Below are positions 28,394 through 36,819 of a stretch of 64,000 bases of DNA, in pieces; the stretch's first letter is position 1; each line of letters starts with the position of its first letter. A model generated the notes under the pieces. The model was not told the DNA's origin, ran no database searches, and saw only the letters and a program-made list of their open reading frames with translations. The DNA is taken from positions 3,813,001 to 3,877,000 of the forward strand of contig NZ_CP114200.1 in the NCBI RefSeq assembly GCF_029392895.1, in the 5' to 3' direction. The position numbers and the translations under genes were made by a program. The stretch is from Streptomyces sp. 71268 (GTDB lineage: Bacteria > Actinomycetota > Actinomycetes > Streptomycetales > Streptomycetaceae).

Positions 28394-30255
28394 GCCGCAC
28401 CGCCCTGGCGGTTGTCCTTCTCGTCGTCGACGATCTCGGCGTCCACGACGTCGTCGTCCTTGGCCTGGCCCGCGCCAGCGGCGTCGGCCGCGCCCTCGGC
28501 ACCCGGCGCGCCGGCAGCCGCCTGGCCGTCGGCGTACATCGCCTGGCCGAGCTTCTGGCTGACGGTGGCGACCTTCTCGGTCGCCTCGCGGATGGCCGCG
28601 TTGTCCTCGCCCTTCAGCTTCTCCTTGAGGTCGGTGACCGCGGCCTCGACCTCGGACTTCACGTCACCGGGGACCTTCTCCTCGTTGTCCTTGAGGAACT
28701 TCTCGGTCTGGTAGACGAGCTGCTCGGCCTGGTTGCGGGTCTCGGCGGCCTCGCGGCGCTTGTGGTCCTCGTCCGCGTACTGCTCGGCCTCGCGCATCAT
28801 GCGCTCGATGTCGTCCTTCGGCAGCGCGGAGCCGCCGGTGACGGTCATCCGCTGCTCCTTGCCGGTGCCCAGGTCCTTGGCGGAGACGTGCATGATGCCG
28901 TTGGCGTCGATGTCGAAGGTGACCTCGATCTGCGGCACGTTGCGCGGCGCCGGCGGCAGCCCGGTCAGCTCGAACATGCCGAGCTTCTTGTTGTACGCCG
29001 CGATCTCGCGCTCGCCCTGGTAGACCTGGATCTGCACGGACGGCTGGTTGTCCTCGGCCGTCGTGAAGATCTCCGAGCGCTTGGTCGGGATCGTGGTGTT
29101 GCGCTCGATCAGCTTGGTCATGATGCCGCCCTTGGTCTCGATACCAAGCGACAGCGGCGTGACGTCGAGCAGCAGGACGTCCTTGACCTCACCCTTGAGC
29201 ACACCGGCCTGCAGGGCGGCGCCGATGGCGACGACCTCGTCCGGGTTGACGCCCTTGTTGGCGTCCTGGCCGCCGGTCAGCTCCTTGACCAGCTCGGCGA
29301 CGGCGGGCATGCGGGTGGAGCCACCGACGAGGACGACGTGGTCGATCTCGGAGAGCTGGATGCCCGCGTCCTTGATGACGTTGTGGAACGGCGTCTTGCA
29401 GCGCTCCAGCAGGTCGGCCGTGAGCTGCTGGAACTGGGCGCGGGTGAGCTTCTCGTCCAGGTGCAGCGGGCCCTCGGCGGACGCCGTGATGTAGGGCAGG
29501 TTGATCGTGGTCTCGGTGGACGAGGACAGCTCGATCTTCGCCTTCTCCGCGGCCTCGCGGAGACGCTGGAGCGCCATCTTGTCCTTGGACAGGTCCACGC
29601 CGTGCCCGTTGTTGAACTGCTTGACCAGGTAGTCCACGACCCGCTGGTCCCAGTCGTCACCACCGAGGTGGTTGTCACCGTTGGTGGCCTTGACCTCCAC
29701 CACGCCGTCGCCGATCTCCAGGAGCGACACGTCGAAGGTGCCGCCACCGAGGTCGAAGACGAGGATGGTCTGGTCGTCCTTCTCGAGGCCGTAGGCGAGA
29801 GCGGCGGCCGTCGGCTCGTTGACGATGCGCAGGACGTTCAGACCCGCGATCTCGCCGGCCTCCTTGGTGGCCTGGCGCTCGGAGTCGTTGAAGTACGCGG
29901 GGACGGTGATGACCGCGTCCGTGACCTTCTCGCCCAGGTACGCCTCGGCGTCGCGCTTCAACTTCTGCAGGATGAAGGCGCTCATCTGCTGCGGGTTGAA
30001 GTCCTTGCCGTCCAGGTTGATCTTCCAGTCGGTGCCCATGTGGCGCTTGACCGACCGAACGGTGCGGTCCACGTTGGTGACCGCCTGGCGCTTGGCGACC
30101 TCGCCGACCAGCACCTCGCCGTTCTTCGCGAAGGCGACGACGGACGGCGTGGTCCTGGCGCCCTCGGCGTTGGTGATGACGGTGGGCTCACCGCCTTCGA
30201 GAACACTGACGACGGAGTTCGTCGTACCCAGGTCGATGCCGACCGCACGTGCCAT
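28390..30255 (-). CDS. dnaK: molecular chaperone DnaK
   Basis: Hsp70 chaperone, 621 residues. The N-terminal ATPase domain starts [20 protein letters not shown], with [17 protein letters not shown] and [13 protein letters not shown] nucleotide-binding blocks. The substrate-binding domain ([33 protein letters not shown]) is followed by the helical lid and an acidic tail ending in [10 protein letters not shown]. It lacks the segment in the ATPase domain that distinguishes Gram-negative DnaK, as in other Gram-positives. GGAGG lies six bases before ATG 30255. Two HAIR-like repeats precede it. Confidence 0.97.
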   Translation of the reverse strand: MARAVGIDLGTTNSVVSVLEGGEPTVITNAEGARTTPSVVAFAKNGEVLVGEVAKRQAVTNVDRTVRSVKRHMGTDWKINLDGKDFNPQQMSAFILQKLKRDAEAYLGEKVTDAVITVPAYFNDSERQATKEAGEIAGLNVLRIVNEPTAAALAYGLEKDDQTILVFDLGGGTFDVSLLEIGDGVVEVKATNGDNHLGGDDWDQRVVDYLVKQFNNGHGVDLSKDKMALQRLREAAEKAKIELSSSTETTINLPYITASAEGPLHLDEKLTRAQFQQLTADLLERCKTPFHNVIKDAGIQLSEIDHVVLVGGSTRMPAVAELVKELTGGQDANKGVNPDEVVAIGAALQAGVLKGEVKDVLLLDVTPLSLGIETKGGIMTKLIERNTTIPTKRSEIFTTAEDNQPSVQIQVYQGEREIAAYNKKLGMFELTGLPPAPRNVPQIEVTFDIDANGIMHVSAKDLGTGKEQRMTVTGGSALPKDDIERMMREAEQYADEDHKRREAAETRNQAEQLVYQTEKFLKDNEEKVPGDVKSEVEAAVTDLKEKLKGEDNAAIREATEKVATVSQKLGQAMYADGQAAAGAPGAEGAADAAGAGQAKDDDVVDAEIVDDEKDNRQGGAA

Positions 30256-30272
30256 GTCAATCCTCCAGCCAA

Positions 30273-30293
30273 CTTGAGTGGAACAGGCTCAAG
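30273..30293 (-). promoter_or_regulatory. HAIR operator 1 of the dnaK operon
   Basis: CTTGAGT (30273-30279), spacer of seven, GCTCAAG (30287-30293). It matches the HspR consensus CTTGAGT-N7-ACTCAAG at 13 of 14 positions and ends 18 bp upstream of the dnaK start codon. Confidence 0.9.
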
Positions 30294-30324
30294 CGTGCCT
30301 GATCCACTTTTCCCTGTCAACAGA

Positions 30325-30345
30325 GGTGAGTCAGGCAGGCTCAAC
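30325..30345 (-). promoter_or_regulatory. HAIR-like operator 2 of the dnaK operon
   Basis: GGTGAGT (30325-30331), spacer of seven, GCTCAAC (30339-30345). It is a weaker match than operator 1 and is centred 52 bp further upstream, five helical turns away, on the same DNA face. Confidence 0.75.
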
Positions 30346-30803
30346 TTTTATACGGCCCTTATTCGCACGCGGCCGAAAAACAGCGCCCACGCCCCGCGCG
30401 AAGCCGCCACCACGGCCACCGGGGGCCACTCGCGCGACACCCGCCCCACGCCCAGCCCGCCCGACGCCCCCTCTCCATGAGACATCCCGCGCCGGCCCCC
30501 CGCACCCGCGCGCGCCCGCCCTCGCCCCTCGCCGTCCGGCCCGACGCCAGGCCGGACCCCGCACCGGCCGACCCCCACCCCACGGGACCAGGTCACGGGA
30601 CCCACGGGGGCCAGCCCACGAAGCCGCGCCACGGAACCGCGGAACGCAGGGCGAAGCCCGTTCCGGCCGGGGAAAGAGGGAGACTGGAAGACGTCCAAGA
30701 GGGCATCGAAAGGCGATAAGGCAAGCCTGAGCGACGCATATCACCGGCTCGTCTTGTGCACCGCTCTCGTGATCCTCGGTAATCTCGGCGAAGACCAGAT
30801 AAG
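30346..30803. other. spacer between divergent dnaK and EtfD-like genes
   Basis: No recognisable gene. The left half is GC-rich with only Arg/Pro/Gly-type chance frames. The right end is AT-richer and carries the promoter region of the gene at 30847. Confidence 0.5.
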
Positions 30804-30819
30804 TTACTGCTTAGTAAGC
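30804..30819 (+). promoter_or_regulatory. AT-rich overlapping palindromes upstream of the EtfD-like gene
   Basis: TTACT-GCTT-AGTAA (30804-30817) and the overlapping GCTTA-G-TAAGC (30809-30819) are both perfect, in a region of unusually low GC 28 bp before the start codon. The shape suits a TetR-type repressor; no regulator gene is adjacent. Confidence 0.5.
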
Positions 30820-30846
30820 CCGCTCTCGAAGGTTCGAGGAGCCGCC

Positions 30847-33120
30847 ATGCAACTCGCCGCGATCATCGTGTCGCTGGTCCTCATCGCGGTCGGCGTCGCG
30901 CTGTTCGGCCGTGCCCTGCTACAGATCTTCCACTACCTACGGCTCGGCCAGCCCGTACCCGCGGGGACCAGGACCGACGAACCCGCGCAACGCACGATCA
31001 CCGTGGTCAAGGAGTTCCTCGGCCACACCCGCATGAACCGCTGGGGCGTCGTCGGCGTCGCGCACTGGTTCGTGGCGGTGGGCTTCTTCTCGCTGCTGCT
31101 GACCATCGTCAACGCCATCGGGCAGCTCTTCCAGGCGGACTGGCTGATCCCGGTCATCGGCGACTGGCTGCCGTACGAGGTCTTCACCGAGTTCCTCGGG
31201 CTGATGACGACCCTCGGCATCCTCACGCTCATCGTCATCCGCCAGCTCAGCAAGCCCGGCAAGGCCGGCCGCAAGTCCCGGTTCACGGGGTCGAACTTCG
31301 GCCAGGCGTACTTCGTCGAGGCCGTCATCCTGATCGTCGGCCTGTCGATCATGACGCTGCGCGGCCTGGAGGGCGCCCAGCACCACGTCACCTCGTACGA
31401 GGCCGGGTTCTTCGCCTCGTACCCGCTGGTCGCCGCCTTCCGCGACCTCGACGTCAGCACGTTGCAGAATTTGACGTACCTGGTCGCGATGATCAAGATC
31501 TCGACCTCGTTCATCTGGATGATCACGGTCGCCCTCAAGACCGACATGGGCGTGGCCTGGCACCGCTTCCTGGCCTTCCCCAACATCTGGTTCAAGCGCG
31601 AGGCCGACGGTTCCACCGCGCTCGGCGCGCTGCCGCCGATGGTCTCCGAGGGCAAGCCGATCGACTTCGAGGACCCGGGCGAAGACGACCAGTTCGGCGT
31701 CTCGCAGGTCGAGCACTTCTCCTGGAAGGGCCTGCTCGACTTCTCCACCTGCACCGAGTGCGGCCGGTGCCAGTCGCAGTGCCCGGCCTGGAACACCGGC
31801 AAGCCGCTCTCCCCGAAGCTGCTGATCATGGGCCTGCGGGACCACGCGCACGCCAAGGCGCCGTACCTGCTCGCCGGCGGCGGCAAGGACGCCGAGGGCG
31901 CGGAGAAGGGCAGCGCGGAGCAGCTCGCGCAGGTGCCGGCCGCCGCGCTGGCCGAGGCCGAGCGGCCGCTGATCGGCACGCTCGAGGAGAACGGCGTCAT
32001 CGACCCGGACGTGCTGTGGTCGTGCACCACCTGCGGCGCCTGCGTCGAGCAGTGCCCGGTGGACATCGAGCACATCGACCACATCGTGGACATGCGCCGC
32101 TACCAGGTCATGATCGAGTCCAGCTTCCCCAGCGAGGCGGGCACGATGCTCAAGAACCTGGAGAAGAAGGGCAACCCCTGGGGCCTGGCGAAGAAGCAGC
32201 GGCTCGCCTGGACGAAGGAGGTCGACTTCGAGGTCCCGGTCGTCGGCAAGGACATCGAGGACCTGACCGAGGTCGACTACCTGTACTGGGTCGGCTGCGC
32301 GGGCGCCCTGGAGGACCGGGCCAAGAAGACCACCAAGGCGTTCGCCGAGCTGCTGCACATCGCGGGCGTGAAGTTCGCGATCATGGGCGGCGACGAGGCG
32401 TGCACCGGCGACTCCGCCCGGCGCCTGGGCAACGAGTTCCTCTTCCAGCAGCTCGGTCAGCAGAACGTCGAGATGCTGAACATGGCCTTCGGCGAGGACA
32501 GTGACGACGAGTCCACCCGGAAGCCCAAGGCGAAGAAGAAGATCGTCGCGACCTGCCCGCACTGCTTCAACACCATCGCCAACGAGTACCCGCAGCTCGG
32601 CGGCGAGTTCGAGGTCATCCACCACACCCAGTTGCTCCAGCACCTCGTCGACGAGGGCAGGCTGGTCCCGGTGACCCCGGTCGAGGGCCTGATCACCTAC
32701 CACGACCCGTGCTACCTGGGCCGGCACAACAAGGTCTACACGCCGCCTCGGGAGATCATCGCCAAGGTGCCGGGGCTGCGGAACGAGGAGATGCACCGGC
32801 ACAAGGAGCGCGGCTTCTGCTGTGGCGCCGGTGGTGCCCGGATGTGGATGGAGGAGCGGATCGGCAAGCGGGTCAACGACGAGCGGGTGGACGAGGCGCT
32901 GTCCCTCAACCCCGACATCGTCTCCACGGCCTGCCCGTTCTGCCTCGTCATGCTCTCCGACTCGGTCAACGGCAAGAAGAACGACGGGAAGGCGAAGGAG
33001 TCGCTCCAGGTCGTGGACGTGGCGCAACTCCTCCTCGACTCGGTCAAGACGCCCGAGCAGCCGGACCCGGGCGGTGACGGCGAGCCGGCGACGGCGCCCG
33101 AGCCGGAGCCCGTGAAGTAG
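30847..33120 (+). CDS. membrane Fe-S oxidoreductase, EtfD-like (ETF:quinone)
   Basis: A 757-residue membrane protein. The N-terminal part has about six TM helices of the NarI/heterodisulfide-reductase gamma type, with candidate heme histidines (VVGVAHWFVAVGF, GAQHHVTSYEAGF). Two [4Fe-4S] motifs follow, CTECGRCQSQCP (about 302) and CTTCGACVEQCP (about 393), then two CCG domains (CPHCFNTIANEYP; HDPCYLGRHNKVY; GFCCGAGGARMW near 655). This matches the mycobacterial protein Rv0338c/EtfD, which passes electrons from acyl-CoA dehydrogenases via ETF to menaquinone. I infer the same job in fatty-acid oxidation. ATG 30847 follows GAGGAG; the C-terminus is a Pro/Glu tail. Confidence 0.88.
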   Translation: MQLAAIIVSLVLIAVGVALFGRALLQIFHYLRLGQPVPAGTRTDEPAQRTITVVKEFLGHTRMNRWGVVGVAHWFVAVGFFSLLLTIVNAIGQLFQADWLIPVIGDWLPYEVFTEFLGLMTTLGILTLIVIRQLSKPGKAGRKSRFTGSNFGQAYFVEAVILIVGLSIMTLRGLEGAQHHVTSYEAGFFASYPLVAAFRDLDVSTLQNLTYLVAMIKISTSFIWMITVALKTDMGVAWHRFLAFPNIWFKREADGSTALGALPPMVSEGKPIDFEDPGEDDQFGVSQVEHFSWKGLLDFSTCTECGRCQSQCPAWNTGKPLSPKLLIMGLRDHAHAKAPYLLAGGGKDAEGAEKGSAEQLAQVPAAALAEAERPLIGTLEENGVIDPDVLWSCTTCGACVEQCPVDIEHIDHIVDMRRYQVMIESSFPSEAGTMLKNLEKKGNPWGLAKKQRLAWTKEVDFEVPVVGKDIEDLTEVDYLYWVGCAGALEDRAKKTTKAFAELLHIAGVKFAIMGGDEACTGDSARRLGNEFLFQQLGQQNVEMLNMAFGEDSDDESTRKPKAKKKIVATCPHCFNTIANEYPQLGGEFEVIHHTQLLQHLVDEGRLVPVTPVEGLITYHDPCYLGRHNKVYTPPREIIAKVPGLRNEEMHRHKERGFCCGAGGARMWMEERIGKRVNDERVDEALSLNPDIVSTACPFCLVMLSDSVNGKKNDGKAKESLQVVDVAQLLLDSVKTPEQPDPGGDGEPATAPEPEPVK

Positions 33121-33157
33121 CCCGTCGGCCCGCACCGGGCCAACGGAAGCGCCAACC

Positions 33158-33200
33158 GCCGGTGGGCGCGGACCATGCGAGACGGTCCGCGCCCACCGGC
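33158..33200 (+). terminator. terminator of the EtfD-like gene
   Basis: A perfect 17-bp stem: GCCGGTGGGCGCGGACC (33158-33174) with GGTCCGCGCCCACCGGC (33184-33200), nine-base loop, 37 bp after the stop. Confidence 0.88.
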
Positions 33201-33243
33201 GTTCTCGTGCCCGGCACGGGGGCGTTCTCGTGCCCGGTACGGG
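33198..33243. repeat. 23-bp tandem duplication
   Basis: Units 33198-33220 and 33221-33243 (GGCGTTCTCGTGCCCGG, then C or T, then ACGGG) differ at a single base. They begin inside the terminator arm. Confidence 0.85.
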
Positions 33244-33300
33244 CCGAGTCGCCAGCCGCCGAGGTAGCGGGGGGGGCAGGCGCTTCCAGCTTCGGGGTGG

Positions 33301-33393
33301 GGGTACGTCGACCCCGGGGGCGGAGGACGCGTCCGCTTCGGACGGAGGGGTACGTCGGCCTCGAGGGCGGAGGACGCGTCCGCTTCGGCTGAG
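33301..33393. repeat. 47-bp tandem duplication
   Basis: Units 33301-33347 and 33348-33393 share GGGTACGTCG, then GGGCGGAGGACGCGTCCGC and TTCGG. Each unit contains the palindrome GGACGCGTCC. The region 33121-33498 otherwise shows no gene. Confidence 0.85.
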
Positions 33394-33462
33394 GCCACGT
33401 CCCCACAAGGGCAGCATCGGCTGCCCCTAAGGTCCCTTTGGCCTCGGTTCCCGTGCGTTCGG

Positions 33463-33476
33463 CGGACAGATGTCCG
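33463..33476 (+). promoter_or_regulatory. 14-bp palindrome upstream of the gene at 33499
   Basis: CGGACA-GA-TGTCCG is a perfect palindrome ending 22 bp before the start codon, within the likely promoter. It is a candidate operator. The neighbourhood contains no obvious cognate regulator. Confidence 0.5.
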
Positions 33477-33498
33477 ACCCGACTGTCACTATCCGTAC

Positions 33499-34131
33499 AT
33501 GAGTTTTTTCGAAGGGTTGATCAGCGCCGACCCGACCGAAGAGCCCCAGCCCCCCAACGAGCCGTCGTTACCGGCCTACGAAGCACCCCATGACGAGCCG
33601 CTTCCGCCGGACCGCTGGTTCATCCCCGCCCGCCTACCGCACACCGCCGAACTCGGCGCGGGTCCCGACACCCGGCTCATGCTCAGCGGCTGGCACGTGT
33701 GGCCGAGGTCGGTCACCATCCGCGTGGAGGTCTTCCGCCGCCGCCTCGCCCCGCCGAACTCCCCCCGCCGGGCCGCCCGCACCGCGGCCGGCGCCCTCCG
33801 CTGCGGGATGCTGCTCGGCGACGGCCGCAAGGTGACCACCCTCGACCCGGCCCCCACCTCCGCGACCAACGGCTCCCCCGGCCCGAGCCTGCGCCTTGAG
33901 GGCGGCGGCGACGGCTTCCACGAACACCTCGTCCTCCACCTGTCCCAACTGCCGCCCGAGGGCCCGCTGGAACTGGTCGTGGAATGGCCGGACGAGGGCA
34001 TTCCCGAGACCCGTACGACCTTCGACGGCACGGCCGTCCACGCCGCCGGCGCCGAGGCCGTCCCGATCTGGCCCGAGGCCGAGTTGTTCGCCACGTCGTC
34101 GACGAACGGGGCGGCGCCGGCCGCGCGCTGA
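33499..34131 (+). CDS. conserved hypothetical protein
   Basis: A 210-residue soluble protein I cannot place in a named family. It begins MSFFEGLISADPTEEPQPP, has a Pro/Glu-rich start, a central beta-rich part (LMLSGWHVWPRSVTIRVEVFRRR, then FHEHLVLHLSQLPPEGPLELVVEWPDEGIPET) and a short disordered end. The alternation of hydrophobics suggests a beta-sandwich. No TM, signal peptide or catalytic motif is visible. No Shine-Dalgarno precedes ATG 33499; ACTAT/TATCCG a few bases upstream suggests a leaderless or near-leaderless message. Confidence 0.78.
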   Translation: MSFFEGLISADPTEEPQPPNEPSLPAYEAPHDEPLPPDRWFIPARLPHTAELGAGPDTRLMLSGWHVWPRSVTIRVEVFRRRLAPPNSPRRAARTAAGALRCGMLLGDGRKVTTLDPAPTSATNGSPGPSLRLEGGGDGFHEHLVLHLSQLPPEGPLELVVEWPDEGIPETRTTFDGTAVHAAGAEAVPIWPEAELFATSSTNGAAPAAR

Positions 34132-34145
34132 CCGCGCCCCCTGAG

Positions 34146-34205
34146 CAGTGGCCCACCGGGCCGGCGCCACGCGCCGGCGGGTGCGCACCCCGACGTGGGC
34201 CACTG
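34146..34205. terminator. branched bidirectional terminator
   Basis: CAGTGGCCCAC (34146-34156) pairs perfectly with GTGGGCCACTG (34195-34205). A second hairpin CCGGCGC-CAC-GCGCCGG (34161-34177) sits inside the loop. It separates the convergent genes ending at 34131 and 34260. Confidence 0.75.
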
Positions 34206-34259
34206 GTCGGGCCGGCGACCGCGCGGGCCCACCCAGCACCCGGCCAGCCAGCCACACGG

Positions 34260-34769
34260 TCAGCGTTCCGCGCGCTCCTTGAGCCGGCTGAGGGTGCGGG
34301 CGATGTTGTGGTCGTTGACCGCGGTCCGTTCGCGTACGCCGGTGGCCAGCGCGGTGAGCCCCCTGAACCACCGCGGGCGCCGGTCCCAGGTGCTCTCCAC
34401 CACGAGGCAACCGCCGTCCGCCACGGCCCGGATGTCGTACCGCCACACCGACACCGGCAACGGCCCGCTGCGCACCTCGAACGCGAAACATCGGCCCGGG
34501 TCGGCGGCGGTGACGCGGGCGGTGGTGCACCAGCGGCGCGCGCCGCGCCGGTTGCTCCCCCTGAACCGCGCCCCGACCACCGCGGCCCCCGGTCGCCCGA
34601 CCCAGCGGTGCGCGCTCACCTCCTCGCCGAGTTCGGCGAGCACCCGCAGGTCGGTGACCAGCGCGTAGACCCGCTCGGTCGGGGCCGCGACCGCGATCTG
34701 GCCCGTCGCGTCGGGCTGCCCGAGCCCCGTCGGCCCCGTCGGCCCCGTGTGCGCGTCGGACGGTGACAT
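34260..34769 (-). CDS. SRPBCC family protein
   Basis: A 169-residue polyketide-cyclase/dehydrase-like (START-fold) protein. After a disordered Gly/Pro/Thr leader come IAVAAPTERVYALVTDLRVLAE, then ARFRGSNRRGARRWCTTARV, then RCFAFEV, LPVSVWRYDIRAV and a long C-terminal helix DHNIARTLSRLKERAER, the usual fold end. Family members bind hydrophobic ligands. I prefer ATG 34769 over 34778 because AGGGG then has nine-base spacing. The region 34779-35397 upstream carries no recognisable gene. Confidence 0.82.
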   Translation of the reverse strand: MSPSDAHTGPTGPTGLGQPDATGQIAVAAPTERVYALVTDLRVLAELGEEVSAHRWVGRPGAAVVGARFRGSNRRGARRWCTTARVTAADPGRCFAFEVRSGPLPVSVWRYDIRAVADGGCLVVESTWDRRPRWFRGLTALATGVRERTAVNDHNIARTLSRLKERAER

Positions 34770-35222
34770 GGCTGTCATCCCCTGCGTCTCCCCTCGCGTC
34801 GGCTCGTGCGGTGGCCGCCTGGCCCCGCCGGATCATGCCACCGATCACTGGCATGACACAGAGGGCACCGAGCCCCCTCGGCCACACCGGTGGCCTCCAC
34901 CGATAGCCAAAGGGGCATCGATACGCGCGCAAGACCTATCAAGATTCACTTCCCCCGCCGCGCGGTGACCCGGCACAGTTGCTGGCACGGCGCGGAAGCG
35001 TCGCGTTCGCCGCTAACTCCGGTGTTCTCAGGGCTACTTGCGACCACCGGCCATGGCGGACGAACCGCCGCCCGGCGCGCCACCGGTGCTCCGGCGCCCC
35101 GTCCTGCCGACGGGCGCCGCCGGGGCCGGGTCGGCGGCCCGCCTCGTCGGGGGGTGGGCCGCCTCGGGCATCCGGTCCCCGCGGTCGCTGGCCCGCCGCG
35201 GGGGCCGACCTCGGACGCGGCC

Positions 35223-35272
35223 CGTACGGTGTGGCGTGCCCGTACGGCGTGGCGTGCCCGTACGGTGTGCCC
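35223..35272. repeat. 18-bp tandem repeat, 2.8 copies
   Basis: CGTACGG(T/C)GTGGCGTGCC occurs at 35223-35240 and 35241-35258 with one mismatch, and again in part from 35259. It lies in a 619-bp spacer (34779-35397) in which I see no gene. Confidence 0.85.
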
Positions 35273-35384
35273 AGGCGGGCACCGGGCGGGCGCGCGCGAA
35301 TCGGCCATCAGCCACGGCGCACACCAGTCGCAAAATGGTCCTGACGTGGTCAAAAAAGCGGATGCCTGTGCGACCCTTCGCGGC

Positions 35385-35390
35385 TACCGT
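35385..35390 (+). promoter_or_regulatory. -10 element of a leaderless promoter
   Basis: TACCGT fits TANNNT and lies exactly seven bases before ATG 35398. No ribosome site precedes the ATG. A clear -35 is not evident. Confidence 0.5.
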
Positions 35391-35397
35391 CCGGAAT

Positions 35398-36621
35398 ATG
35401 GAACAAAGCTCCGCCCTACGCTTCGGTGAGGTGCCCGAAACCCGCCTCGACGAGGCGCTGGCCCTCTCTTATCTCGCCTTCCTCGAAACCCCCGAGAACG
35501 ACGAGCGCAAGCACCACTACGAGACCCTGCGCGAGTGCGCGCGCGTGGGCGCGTACGACGGCGACCGGCTGGTCGGCCTCATGGCCACCTACGACTTCAC
35601 GCTCTCACTGCCCGGCGGCGAGCTGCCGGCCCCCGGGCTGACCTTCGTCTCCGTGGCCCCCACCCACCGGCGGCGGGGCGTGCTGTCGGGGATGATGGCC
35701 GAGCTGTACCGCGGGTTCGGCGCCGCGGGCACGCCGCTGGCCTGCCTGTGGGCGTCCGAGGACGCGATCTACGGCCGTTACGGCTTCGGGACCGGCACCC
35801 GCGGGCTGACCGTCGAGATCAACTCGTCCCGGCCGCTGGCGCTGCGCATCGCGCCGGACGAGCGCCCCCTGCGCCTGGTCGACCCGGCTGACGCGCCCGC
35901 GCTGCTCGGCCCGTACTACGAGCGCACCCGCGCTGTGCGCGCCGGCCGGATGGCCCGTACGGAGCGCTGGTGGCGCGAGGAGTGGATGGTCGACAAGGAC
36001 CCCGATGACGACGACATGAGCCCGCCGCGGATCGTCGCGCTGGGCGAGCCGCTGGCCGGGTACGTGATCTACCGCACCAAGTCCGACGGCCACGGCCCGG
36101 GCAGCGTGCACATCGGCGAGCTGGAGGCCGACACCCCGGCGGTCGCCGCGGCCCTGTGGCGCTACCTCGCCGGCATCGACCTCTCCCACAAGGTGACCGC
36201 GTGGGCCCGCCCGCTCGACGACCCGCTGCTGCACTTCTGCGCCGACCGCGACCAGGTGCGCGTCACCGGCGAGGAGACCGGCCTGCGGGTGCGCCTGGTG
36301 GACGTGGGCGCCGCGCTGCGCGCCCGCTCCTGGGCCGCCGACGTGGACGTCGTACTCGACGTGCGGGACGCGTACGTCCCGGCCAACGCGGGCCGACACC
36401 GGCTGTCGGTGCGGCAGGGCACCGCCACCTACGAGCCGACCGACGCGCCGGCCGACCTCGGTCTGGACGTGCGCGAACTCGGCTCCGGCTACCTCGGCAC
36501 CATCCCGCTGCGCGAGTTGGCGCACGCGGGCCTGGTCACCGAGCACACGCCGGGCGCGGCGGCCGCCCTCGACGTCGCGCTGCGCACCGACCTCGCGCCG
36601 TACACGGTGGACGATTTCTGA
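35398..36621 (+). CDS. Eis-like GNAT acetyltransferase
   Basis: A 407-residue protein of the enhanced-intracellular-survival type. It has an N-terminal GNAT domain with the acetyl-CoA loop VSVAPTHRRRGVLSGMMAEL (about 90-110), then a second GNAT-like fold and a C-terminal SCP2-like domain (LSVRQGTATYEPTDAPADLGL, ELGSGYLGTIPLRELAHAG). ASEDAIYGRYGFGTGTRG is a family signature. The protein ends in a free carboxy-terminal Phe, often used as catalytic base in this family. Relatives acetylate amines, including aminoglycosides at several positions. The usual substrate in soil actinomycetes is not known. Confidence 0.93.
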   Translation: MEQSSALRFGEVPETRLDEALALSYLAFLETPENDERKHHYETLRECARVGAYDGDRLVGLMATYDFTLSLPGGELPAPGLTFVSVAPTHRRRGVLSGMMAELYRGFGAAGTPLACLWASEDAIYGRYGFGTGTRGLTVEINSSRPLALRIAPDERPLRLVDPADAPALLGPYYERTRAVRAGRMARTERWWREEWMVDKDPDDDDMSPPRIVALGEPLAGYVIYRTKSDGHGPGSVHIGELEADTPAVAAALWRYLAGIDLSHKVTAWARPLDDPLLHFCADRDQVRVTGEETGLRVRLVDVGAALRARSWAADVDVVLDVRDAYVPANAGRHRLSVRQGTATYEPTDAPADLGLDVRELGSGYLGTIPLRELAHAGLVTEHTPGAAAALDVALRTDLAPYTVDDF

Positions 36622-36707
36622 TCAGTCCCACCGACTCCTGACGTCGCCCGCACCGTGCCCGTGCCGTCGTACGCTGTCGTGAGGTGCGCCAAACACCAAG
36701 GTCAGCA

Positions 36708-36721
36708 GGGGGTTAGCCCCC
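36708..36721 (+). terminator. short hairpin after the Eis-like gene
   Basis: GGGGG-TTAG-CCCCC (36708-36721), immediately followed by CCGGGGTTCCCCTAGGGG, which can form an alternative fold. It lies 87 bp past the stop and upstream of the next promoter. Confidence 0.45.
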
Positions 36722-36807
36722 CGGGGTTCCCCTAGGGGATGTCACAGCTCGGCCGCAATGGCCCCGGTATTCTCCGCTGCCCTGTCACCGAGGTCCGCGG
36801 GACCAGG

Positions 36808-36813
36808 TACGTT
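36808..36813 (+). promoter_or_regulatory. -10 element near the GTG start of the Yip1 gene
   Basis: TACGTT fits TANNNT and lies six bases before GTG 36820, again without a Shine-Dalgarno sequence, suggesting a leaderless message. Confidence 0.4.
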
Positions 36814-36819
36814 CGAATC

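Noticed and set aside
30937..33417. Minus-strand open frame of 826 codons
   Set aside because: Antisense to the Fe-S oxidoreductase whose Cys motifs are unmistakable on the plus strand.
36739..36819. ATG 36739 as start of the Yip1-family gene
   Set aside because: It would add 27 residues without protein-like character across the TANNNT element; GTG 36820 fits better.
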